From assembly GCA_013151655.1 (NCBI GenBank), contig JAADHX010000271.1, positions 1-5,026 of the forward strand: a DNA stretch of 5,026 nt. The letters are read 5' to 3'. Below the pieces are notes generated by a model. That model made no database searches. It had not been told where the DNA came from and saw only the letters and a list, made by a program, of their open reading frames with translations. The stretch is from Actinomycetota bacterium. GTDB taxonomy: Bacteria; Actinomycetota; Acidimicrobiia; Acidimicrobiales; Poriferisodalaceae. Numbering within the stretch: the first letter of the stretch is position 1; every line of letters begins with the position of its first letter. Shown here one piece after another: positions 1 to 5,026 of this stretch. The translations under genes were made by a program, and so were the position numbers.

Positions 1-857
1 CCACTGTTCTTCTGCAGTGGGCAACCGGCGGGATGCTCTTTTGCTGGTTCACCACCCGACGCCGTATCGCCAGCCTTGGGTACGGGTGGCTGCTTCGTGG
101 GGTCTACTTCTGCTTCGCCGCCGGGGCATTGGCCTCCGGCCTCGCGTTGGGCACGGTTCCAGTGCGGGAGGCCGCGTCAATTGGTGTGATGATCAGCTGC
201 GTTTTTGCATTGATCGTGTCGATTCGTCGTAAGAGCGCTGGTGTCAGTGGTGAACGAGAGGAGTTCGATCGGCGCACCGAACGAGTCGCGGCGATGACGG
301 GGATCGAACGTACGGCCGATGTGTCGCCGCAAGGAGACGACGCGGAACCGACGGGACCGGAGTTTCCGCCGCTCCTCGACCTCGTGCCGGTATTCATCGG
401 AACCATCGGACTGATCGCGGCATCTTTAGACGCTGGAGGCAGTACAGCGGTGGCTTTGGCCCGGACGCTGGTTGGTGCGGCGTTCCTGGGGGCATTGTCA
501 GATGCGATGTTGCTGGGCCACTGGTATCTCACCCAGCCCGGTCTGCCGCGGAAACTGATCAACGAAATGGTCAACGCCTTGGCATGGCTATGGCCATTGG
601 AACTGATTGTGATGTTGCTCCCGACGGGGATGATTGCTGTTCTGACCGGTGAGGTTGACGACGGCTGGGGTGGTTTGCTCGGATGGATGTGGGTCACGTG
701 TGCGGTCTCGACGATTGTCTTGATATTCGTCACTAAGGCAGCCCTCAAAGAGCGCTACTACTCGGCGGTCATGGCTGCAACCGGCTTCCTTTATCTCGCG
801 ATCTTGATGGGGTTCGGAATGGACATCGTCGCCAGAGCGGTACTGAATCCAACCTAG
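1..857 (+). CDS. Multi-pass membrane protein of unknown function, 5' end missing
   Basis: I do not recognise the family. The frame is open from base 3 to the TAG at 855-857. An ATG at 33 could be a start, but the ten codons before it (TVLLQWATGG) continue smoothly into a hydrophobic stretch ending at TTRRR, so the first helix probably begins upstream and the gene is cut by the window edge. Numbering from the ATG at 33, likely membrane segments are the cut first one (to about 7), 22-42, 46-63, 114-134, 140-162, 181-205, 213-235 and 242-265. A hydrophilic, charged loop at about 65-112 splits the protein into a three-helix and a five-helix part. A notable motif, DAMLLGHWYL with His163, ends the fifth segment and is followed by QPGLPR; a membrane histidine could bind a cofactor, but no heme or metal motif is evident. 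Ku follows after 61 bases, so co-transcription is possible. That this is a real membrane protein gene is secure; its function is unknown. Confidence 0.85.
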   Translation, partial: TVLLQWATGGMLFCWFTTRRRIASLGYGWLLRGVYFCFAAGALASGLALGTVPVREAASIGVMISCVFALIVSIRRKSAGVSGEREEFDRRTERVAAMTGIERTADVSPQGDDAEPTGPEFPPLLDLVPVFIGTIGLIAASLDAGGSTAVALARTLVGAAFLGALSDAMLLGHWYLTQPGLPRKLINEMVNALAWLWPLELIVMLLPTGMIAVLTGEVDDGWGGLLGWMWVTCAVSTIVLIFVTKAALKERYYSAVMAATGFLYLAILMGFGMDIVARAVLNPT

Positions 858-900
858 ATCTCTGTTTCGTATGTGGCACCCCCGTGTCGCGACCGAGCTG

Positions 901-920
901 ATGTGGTTGACTCTCCACAT
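901..920 (+). promoter_or_regulatory. Inverted repeat overlapping the Ku start codon
   Basis: ATGTGG (901-906) and CCACAT (915-920) are perfect inverted copies separated by eight bases. The right arm includes the first two bases of the likely Ku ATG (919-921), and the left arm holds an alternative in-frame ATG (901). In RNA this could form a 6-bp hairpin that hides the start; in DNA it could be an operator half-site pair. No Shine-Dalgarno sequence is present nearby. A 6-bp match can arise by chance, so a role is only suggested. Confidence 0.35.
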
Positions 921-1797
921 GGCACGACCTGTGTGGAGCGGCACGATCTCATTCGGGCTTGTTGCGATTCCAGTCAAACTATTCCACGCTGTACGGCGAC
1001 AAAGTGTGTCGTTCAATCAGCTCGACGAGCGGAACATGGCTCGGATCAAGTACCGCAAAGTCAATGCTGAAACCGGGGAGGAGGTTGGTGACGATCACAT
1101 CGTGAAGGCCTTCGAGATCTCCAAGGGCCGATACATCGTTGTCAATCCAGACGAACTTGAACCCTTTATTCCGGTCGCTTCGAAGTCAATCGATCTCGAG
1201 GAGTTCGTCGACCTCAGTGAGATCGACCCGGTGTACTTCGACACGGCCTACCACCTCGCGCCTGATGGCCCGCCGAAACCGTACGTGCTTCTTGCCAGGG
1301 CGATGGAGGCCAGTGGGAAGGTTGCGATTGGTCGATTCGTGATGCGTAACAAGCAGTACACAGCAGCCATTCGTGCCGAAGACGGCAGGCTTGTCATGTC
1401 GTCGCTCGCCTATGTCACAGAGATTGTTGACCCAACAGCGATTGACGAGCTGAATGACCTCGACCAGATCGAGGTGAACGACAAAGAAGTCGCGATGGCC
1501 GAGTCGTTGGTCGAGTCCCTCGCCGCTGACTTTGCGCCTGACAAGTATCGGGACGAGTATCGCGAGCAAGTGATGGCCCTGATCCAAATGAAGGCCGATG
1601 GTGAGGAATTCGAGATGCCAGATGTGGTCACCGACAAGCCCAAAGTCGTAGACATCATGGCCGCGCTCGAAGCGAGCGTTGCCGCCGCCAAAGACGCCCG
1701 AACTCGTCACCCGTCGAAGCCGCCCAAGACGTCAAAGTCGTCTGGAAAGACTTCGAAGCCAACCAAGTCACCGAAGAAGACCGCCAAGTCAGCTTGA
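919..1797 (+). CDS. ku: Non-homologous end-joining protein Ku
   Basis: Bacterial Ku forms a homodimeric ring that threads onto double-strand DNA ends and recruits LigD-type polymerase and ligase activities. The N-terminus MARPVWSGTISFGLVAIPVK is the classic opening of the family, and the Ku core runs to about residue 250, including DERNMARIKYRKV (36-48) and KPYVLLARAMEASGKVAIGR (120-139). The product is 292 residues, slightly longer than the roughly 270 usual for mycobacterial Ku. The excess is a low-complexity basic tail: residues 265-292 hold nine lysines among Ser, Thr and Pro. In mycobacterial Ku such lysine-rich tails add DNA-binding capacity. I chose the ATG at 919 because the family begins with MARP. 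In-frame ATGs at 871 and 901 would add 16 or 6 residues that do not look like Ku. No good Shine-Dalgarno sequence precedes any of the three, and the 919 start lies in an inverted repeat. The LigD-type polymerase gene follows 19 bases after the stop, supporting an NHEJ operon. Confidence 0.96.
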   Translation: MARPVWSGTISFGLVAIPVKLFHAVRRQSVSFNQLDERNMARIKYRKVNAETGEEVGDDHIVKAFEISKGRYIVVNPDELEPFIPVASKSIDLEEFVDLSEIDPVYFDTAYHLAPDGPPKPYVLLARAMEASGKVAIGRFVMRNKQYTAAIRAEDGRLVMSSLAYVTEIVDPTAIDELNDLDQIEVNDKEVAMAESLVESLAADFAPDKYRDEYREQVMALIQMKADGEEFEMPDVVTDKPKVVDIMAALEASVAAAKDARTRHPSKPPKTSKSSGKTSKPTKSPKKTAKSA

Positions 1798-1816
1798 CTG
1801 GTGAACAAACGTCGCG

Positions 1817-2722
1817 ATGGCTGCGCCAATCGAGGTTGATGTTGGCGGCCGCACAGTGCGCCTCACCAACCTCGACAAGTCGCTCTATCCGTCGGGGTTC
1901 ACCAAGGCCGAGATCGTTGACTACCACGCTCGGATCGCGCCCACGATCGTTCCGCACCTGGCAGGGCGTTGCATAACGTTTCGGAGGTATCCAGATGGCA
2001 CTGATAGCGATGGATTCTTCGAGAAGCGTTGCCCTCGACATCGGCCAGAGTGGGTACAGGTAGCACTCGGCCCGGGCGACCGAGGTGGTGGAATCGAATA
2101 CTGTCGAATCGAAGAGCCGGCGGCGATGGTTTGGGCTGCGAATCTGGCAGCCCTCGAGTTGCATGCTCCAATGGCGTTGGCGGCCGACCTCGATACACCG
2201 CAGGCGTTGGTGTTCGATTTCGACCCAGGCCCAGATACATCGGTCGTCGAGTGCTGTGAGGTGGCGATGAGCGTGCGCGAGGTTCTCGAGGCGGTGAACC
2301 TGAACGGTTGGTGTAAGACATCTGGCTCGAAGGGGTTGCAGATGTACGTGCCGCTCAACTCATCGGGTGCAACACATGCGGCCTGTGCTGACTTTGCGCT
2401 CGCGGTGGGGCAGGTGATGGAGCGTCAAATGCCCGGACGGGTGACAACCGTGATGGCTAAAGCGGAGCGGCCCGGGAAGATATTTGTTGACTGGAGCCAG
2501 AATGCGTTCCACAAAACGACAATCGCTCCGTACTCGCTTCGAGCTCGTTCTACCCCCACCGTTTCAACTCCGGTGACATGGGACGAAGTCGACGACTGTG
2601 CCGCTGGCAGGGACGAACTCCGCTTCGAGGCACAAGATGTCCTTGATCGTGTCGCCGACGTTGGCGACCTCTTCGCTCCCGTACTAACGCTCGAACAGTA
2701 CCTCCCCACTCCGAAGGCGTGA
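1817..2722 (+). CDS. Stand-alone LigD-type NHEJ polymerase/primase domain protein
   Basis: This is a 301-residue archaeo-eukaryotic primase-type polymerase matching the N-terminal polymerase domain of LigD. It would add or fill in nucleotides, often ribonucleotides, at Ku-bound ends. Visible signatures: LTNLDKSLYP (17-26) and FTKAEI (28-33), whose lysines match those contacting the 5' phosphate in mycobacterial LigD; GFFEK (66-70), whose aromatics stack on template; LELHAP with His116; the metal-binding DFDPG with Asp134 and Asp136; TSGSKGL (168-174); KIFVDWSQN with the third acidic residue Asp225; and KTTIAPYSLRAR (233-244). The residue after SKGL is Gln175, where Mycobacterium tuberculosis LigD has His. 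The protein ends just after the domain: no ATP-dependent ligase or phosphoesterase follows, and the next gene is unrelated. The ATG at 1817 is the only plausible start, because an in-frame TGA lies at 1802-1804 and no other start codon falls between. The Shine-Dalgarno sequence is poor, so translation may depend on Ku translation ending 19 bases upstream. Databases often label such proteins NHEJ DNA ligase or LigD, which overstates this one. Confidence 0.94.
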   Translation: MAAPIEVDVGGRTVRLTNLDKSLYPSGFTKAEIVDYHARIAPTIVPHLAGRCITFRRYPDGTDSDGFFEKRCPRHRPEWVQVALGPGDRGGGIEYCRIEEPAAMVWAANLAALELHAPMALAADLDTPQALVFDFDPGPDTSVVECCEVAMSVREVLEAVNLNGWCKTSGSKGLQMYVPLNSSGATHAACADFALAVGQVMERQMPGRVTTVMAKAERPGKIFVDWSQNAFHKTTIAPYSLRARSTPTVSTPVTWDEVDDCAAGRDELRFEAQDVLDRVADVGDLFAPVLTLEQYLPTPKA

Positions 2723-2824
2723 GGCACGCCTGGCCCAAGTCTTCCGAGCGGTTGGCTGGTTGATCGGCAGAAAATTGCGGAGAGGTGCCAGAATTCGGGT
2801 GCCCCTGGCGGTCATCATGGAGGG
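2723..2824. other. 102-base gap between polymerase and hydrolase genes, mostly featureless
   Basis: The clearest structure is a 5-bp inverted repeat, GCCAG (2788-2792) with CTGGC (2805-2809), which is too short and too widely spaced to call a terminator. GGAGGG at 2819-2824 directly touches the hydrolase ATG at 2825, too close for a normal ribosome-binding site. No clear -10/-35 pair was seen. Whether the hydrolase has its own promoter cannot be decided from the sequence. Confidence 0.4.
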
Positions 2825-4090
2825 ATGTTCGGACCTCGACAGCGCACAGTGCCGTTGGTGCTCAGCGCGCTCGGTCTGGCTGTCGCGTCGTGCGCGACAC
2901 CGACAGCCGAGTCGGGCGGTCCTGAGTCGGTAAGCACGGTGACGACAACTCCAGACAACGTCCCCATCGATCACCCTGCCTCGTTTCCGGACCCCGACGT
3001 CGATCGAGTCACGATCGCTCCGTTCCCTCCGACAAGTGCTCCGCCCGTCTTTGGTGTACCCGGTACCGAAGTCTTTCCCCCTTTGACCGGATGGGAAGCG
3101 TTCGACGCATACCTTAATCGGGTCATTATTGGCGGAGGGTCGAGCGCAGCATCTGTCGCCGTGTCGATTGACGGCGAGATCGTGCATCGCGCCGCGATGG
3201 GGGTGAGGACGCGCGGGTCGTTCGATCTGGCCGAGACCCAAGACCGATTCCGGATTGGCAGCATCTCGAAGCCAATCACCGCAATAGCGATGTTGCAGTT
3301 GGTGGAAGAAGGTGTGATCGGCTTGGACGATCCGGTTGGCGGACTAGTGGCCGAGGGTCTGAACGTCGACCAGCCCCGTGCGGGGACCGCCGATATCACA
3401 GTTCGGAATCTGCTTACTCACACGTCAGGGTTCGGGCCACATGACAACCTGTTCTTCGGTGGCCAGGTTGAATCTTGCGAGGAGGCTGCGCGGACAGGGT
3501 TTGAGCGGTCGCTGCAAGGCGCACCCGGTGGAGCATTCCGGTACAGCAACATGAACTTCTGCGTGCTCGGAATCGTCATCGAGCAGCTCACGGGTCAGCC
3601 TTACGAAGAAGTCGTGTACGAGCGTTTGCTCACCCCGCTCGGGATCTCTGGAATGCGCCTGGCCCCGACCTTTGACCCTGGCCCCGACGAAGTCGAGCAT
3701 TACTCGTCTGAAGGTCGAAACTATATGGAGGTTCTCGGCGGCGCCGGAGCATGGATTGCAACCCCATCCGATCTTGTGACGATCATCGACTCTCTCGATC
3801 CGACGACACCAGGGTGGAAGCCGCTGGAGCCCGAAACCGTTGCGTTGATGAAAACCAGCGTCAATGACCCTTCTGTGCCCGATCGTGGGTATGGAATGGG
3901 CATGATTCTGTACGGAGGTGGAAACGCCGGCCACACCGGCACCATCGAAAGTACGCATGCCATGCTGCTCGATCGGGCAGACAACGTCACCTGGGCGATC
4001 ACCGTGAGCGGTGACTATCCCAAGGAAACACCTCGGCTCGCGACAATTATCGACGATGCCTTGATTGCCGGCGGCTTCATCTCCGGTTGA
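2825..4090 (+). CDS. Predicted lipoprotein serine hydrolase, beta-lactamase / PBP-like family
   Basis: This 421-residue protein belongs to the class C beta-lactamase-like serine hydrolases, which include DD-peptidases, D-aminopeptidases, esterases and beta-lactamases. Residues 1-23 form a lipoprotein signal: basic MFGPRQR, a hydrophobic core, and lipobox VASC with Cys23, so the enzyme is probably anchored outside the membrane. Residues 24-85 are a Pro/Thr/Ser-rich linker. The catalytic domain spans about 87-415. Its motifs are complete: SxxK as Ser146-Ile-Ser-Lys149 (nucleophile and base), LLTHTSG (196-202), the Tyr240-Ser-Asn242 triad, PLGISGM (271-277), and His370-Thr-Gly372 in place of the KTG motif. 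Cys218 and Cys246 flank the YSN motif and could form a disulfide. The substrate cannot be read from the sequence; a true antibiotic beta-lactamase is only one option. The ATG at 2825 is the only start that keeps the basic signal-peptide N-terminus, although GGAGGG directly abuts it. The gap of 102 bases from the polymerase gene suggests a separate unit. Confidence 0.93.
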   Translation: MFGPRQRTVPLVLSALGLAVASCATPTAESGGPESVSTVTTTPDNVPIDHPASFPDPDVDRVTIAPFPPTSAPPVFGVPGTEVFPPLTGWEAFDAYLNRVIIGGGSSAASVAVSIDGEIVHRAAMGVRTRGSFDLAETQDRFRIGSISKPITAIAMLQLVEEGVIGLDDPVGGLVAEGLNVDQPRAGTADITVRNLLTHTSGFGPHDNLFFGGQVESCEEAARTGFERSLQGAPGGAFRYSNMNFCVLGIVIEQLTGQPYEEVVYERLLTPLGISGMRLAPTFDPGPDEVEHYSSEGRNYMEVLGGAGAWIATPSDLVTIIDSLDPTTPGWKPLEPETVALMKTSVNDPSVPDRGYGMGMILYGGGNAGHTGTIESTHAMLLDRADNVTWAITVSGDYPKETPRLATIIDDALIAGGFISG

Positions 4091-4151
4091 GCAAACCGCG
4101 CCGCCCCGAAACCGAGGTCCCAAGTTTTCGAGTATGCATAAGTGGAGCGGA

Positions 4152-4170
4152 CCGGCGACCCGCGTCGCGG
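4152..4170 (+). terminator. Weak GC hairpin after the hydrolase gene, possible terminator
   Basis: GCGAC (4155-4159) pairs with GTCGC (4164-4168) over a four-base loop. Two further C-G pairs (4152-4153 with 4169-4170) are possible if G4154 is bulged out. It lies 61 bases after the hydrolase stop codon and no T-run follows, so it is not a canonical intrinsic terminator. The rest of this 203-base gap holds the promoter at 4278-4293 and a short tandem duplication. Confidence 0.25.
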
Positions 4171-4180
4171 AGGTGTCGTG

Positions 4181-4194
4181 AGTGCTGAGTGCTG
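4181..4194. repeat. Short tandem duplication, AGTGCTG twice
   Basis: Two directly adjacent copies of AGTGCTG lie in the gap between the hydrolase and repeat-protein genes, about 100 bases before the latter's start. This is most simply a slippage duplication. Two copies are too few to suggest a variable repeat, and it lies too far upstream to be a promoter spacer. Confidence 0.5.
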
Positions 4195-4277
4195 AGAGAT
4201 GCGAGAAGCATCAAGTCGATTGAGATTACGTTCGGGCTGCGAAACAATTTCGGCGAATGATCGGGATAGGTCGGCGC

Positions 4278-4293
4278 TGATATCCTGCCGCCC
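4278..4293 (+). promoter_or_regulatory. Extended -10 promoter for a leaderless mRNA
   Basis: TGA-TATCCT at 4278-4286 matches an extended -10 element (TGn followed by TAnnnT). Its last T is followed by seven bases and then the A of the ATG at 4294, so transcription would begin at or next to the start codon. There is no Shine-Dalgarno-like purine run in CTGCCGCCC before the ATG, which fits leaderless translation, common in actinobacteria. No good -35 hexamer is seen at the usual distance; the extended -10 would compensate. This is prediction from motif and spacing only. Confidence 0.55.
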
Positions 4294-5026
4294 ATGACAA
4301 AGCTATGGGCCGGACGGGCCCCATCTTTCGTGGTTGCGCTGGGTTTGTTGTTGTCGCTGGGTGTTTATGGCAGCCCTCAAGTGACGCAGGCGACGGCTGA
4401 CCCTGATCTGGTATCTGTGGTTCCGGCTCGTGTGCTCGAGACAAGGATCGGGCAGGGTTTCGAGACCGTTGATGGGCAATTCGAGGGAATAGGTGTTCGT
4501 TCGGCTGGCTCGACGACTGAGTTGGTCGTTGCAGGTCGAGCTGGTGTTCCGGGCGATGCTGACGCGGTGTGGATCAATCTGACGGCAGTCGAACCGTCTA
4601 CTGCTGGCTATGTCACGGTGTATCCGTGCGGCGAGTCGCGCCCGCTTGCTTCGAGCCTTAACGTCCGCCCCGGAAAAGTTACCCCGAATGCCGTGCTGGC
4701 CAAGGTTGGCGAGGGTGGCAGGATCTGTATCTACACCTCGGCTGCCGTTGACATGGTCGCGGATATCAACGGCTATGTACCTCAAGGTGCTACACCGAAG
4801 ACGGTGAGCCCGGCTCGTCTGCTGGACACGAGGAATGGACCCGGCTACAAAACGGTTGACGGCGATTTCGAGGGCGGCGGCATTCGTGCTGCCGGTACCA
4901 CGCTGAGGCTGACGGTGACAGACCGAGGCGGTGTCGACGGTGATGCCGATGCGGTTCTGGTCAATCTGACCGCGGTTGAGCCTGTGGATCGTGGTTTCAT
5001 TACCGTGTATCCGTGCGGTAGCCCAC
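4294..5026 (+). CDS. Secreted repeat protein, 3' end beyond the window
   Basis: An uninterrupted frame of 244 codons runs from the ATG at 4294 to the right edge. The N-terminus is a signal peptide: MTKLWAGRAPS, then a hydrophobic core VVALGLLLSLGV, with cleavage possible after VYG (about 26) or QATA (about 35). The rest is repeats of exactly 129 residues. The first runs from Pro44 to 172 and the second from Pro173 to the edge, with no gap in the visible overlap. Repeat landmarks are PAR(V/L)L(E/D)TR, TVDG.FEG, GDADAV, NLTAVEP, (Y/F)(V/I)TVYPCG, and in unit 1 ASSLNVRPG, PNAVLAKVG, ICIYT and DINGYVP. Cys112 and Cys144 of unit 1 may pair outside the cell. I have seen such repeats in many actinobacterial surface proteins, sometimes attached to peptidases or other enzymes; I know no established function. 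Possible roles are adhesion or cell-surface structure. The domain beyond the edge could decide this. Expression appears to be leaderless. Confidence 0.88.
   Translation, partial: MTKLWAGRAPSFVVALGLLLSLGVYGSPQVTQATADPDLVSVVPARVLETRIGQGFETVDGQFEGIGVRSAGSTTELVVAGRAGVPGDADAVWINLTAVEPSTAGYVTVYPCGESRPLASSLNVRPGKVTPNAVLAKVGEGGRICIYTSAAVDMVADINGYVPQGATPKTVSPARLLDTRNGPGYKTVDGDFEGGGIRAAGTTLRLTVTDRGGVDGDADAVLVNLTAVEPVDRGFITVYPCGSP
4423..5026 (+). repeat. Tandem 387-base coding repeat (129 residues per unit), second copy cut
   Basis: Unit 1 is 4423-4809 and unit 2 starts at 4810 and is cut by the window edge. Comparing the visible 72 residues of unit 2 with the matching residues of unit 1 by eye gives 45 identical positions and no insertion or deletion. 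The best conserved stretches are TVDG, GDADAV, NLTAVEP and TVYPCG. Divergence at the protein level indicates an old duplication held by structural constraint rather than a recent copy. More units may follow outside the window. Confidence 0.9.

Noticed and set aside
104..748. Long minus-strand open frame opposite the membrane protein gene
   Set aside because: Its translation is rich in Ser, Ala, Arg and Pro with no recognisable motif, as expected for an antisense shadow of a GC-rich gene; the plus-strand frame has clear membrane segments.
886..893. GTCGCGAC palindrome before Ku as an operator
   Set aside because: CG-rich palindromes of this length are common in GC-rich DNA and nothing nearby supports a regulator site.
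871..918. Upstream in-frame ATGs (871 and 901) as the Ku start
   Set aside because: The added residues (MWHPRVATELMWLTLH) do not resemble Ku, while MARPVWSGTISFG at 919 is the standard family N-terminus.
2720..2827. Possible TGA read-through fusing the polymerase to the hydrolase
   Set aside because: The two genes are in the same frame and no further stop lies between 2723 and 2825, but the hydrolase has its own ATG and an intact lipoprotein signal peptide, which would be useless inside a cytoplasmic fusion. Sharing a frame happens by chance one time in three.
3425..4123. Long minus-strand open frame opposite the hydrolase gene
   Set aside because: The plus-strand frame carries all the catalytic motifs of the hydrolase family; the reverse frame shows no family features.
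4133..4140. TATGCATA palindrome as a promoter -10 or operator
   Set aside because: It lacks a matching -35 at 16-18 bases and lies about 150 bases from the next start; an eight-base palindrome is expected by chance in a window this size.
4303..4785. Minus-strand open frame opposite the secreted repeat protein
   Set aside because: The plus-strand frame has a signal peptide and a duplicated 129-residue unit, so the reverse frame is a shadow.

Overview
The window looks like chromosomal DNA from a GC-rich actinobacterium. All five genes lie on the plus strand. The last gene carries a secreted repeat (LLDTR, LNLTAVEP, YVTVYPCG, ADINGYVP) that I associate with marine Acidimicrobiia such as Ilumatobacter and some other actinobacteria. 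That taxonomic guess is an inference; the window has no rRNA or other marker gene.

Layout: (1) bases 1-857 hold the 3' part of a multi-pass membrane protein of unknown function, whose start lies upstream of the window. (2) 919-1797 encode bacterial Ku, the DNA-end-binding protein of non-homologous end joining (NHEJ), with a lysine-rich tail. (3) 1817-2722, only 19 bases later, encode a stand-alone LigD-type polymerase/primase domain without fused ligase or phosphoesterase. (4) 2825-4090 encode a predicted lipoprotein of the serine beta-lactamase / penicillin-binding-protein-like hydrolase family. (5) From 4294 past the right edge runs a secreted protein made of repeats with an exact 129-residue period.

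The functional core is the Ku-polymerase pair. Ku would hold broken DNA ends and the polymerase would fill or extend them before sealing. The sealing ligase is not in this window, so it must be encoded elsewhere: NHEJ here is a split system rather than a single multidomain LigD. The membrane gene upstream of Ku may share its transcript (61-base gap), but nothing links it to repair. The two downstream genes are envelope or secreted proteins and appear unrelated to repair.

Gaps between genes are short (61, 19, 102 and 203 bases). The most convincing control signal is an extended -10 element placed so that the repeat-protein mRNA would start at or next to its ATG (leaderless). A 6-bp inverted repeat also overlaps the likely Ku start codon. 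I saw no CRISPR array, tRNA, rRNA, insertion sequence or prophage gene, and no convincing new multi-gene system.
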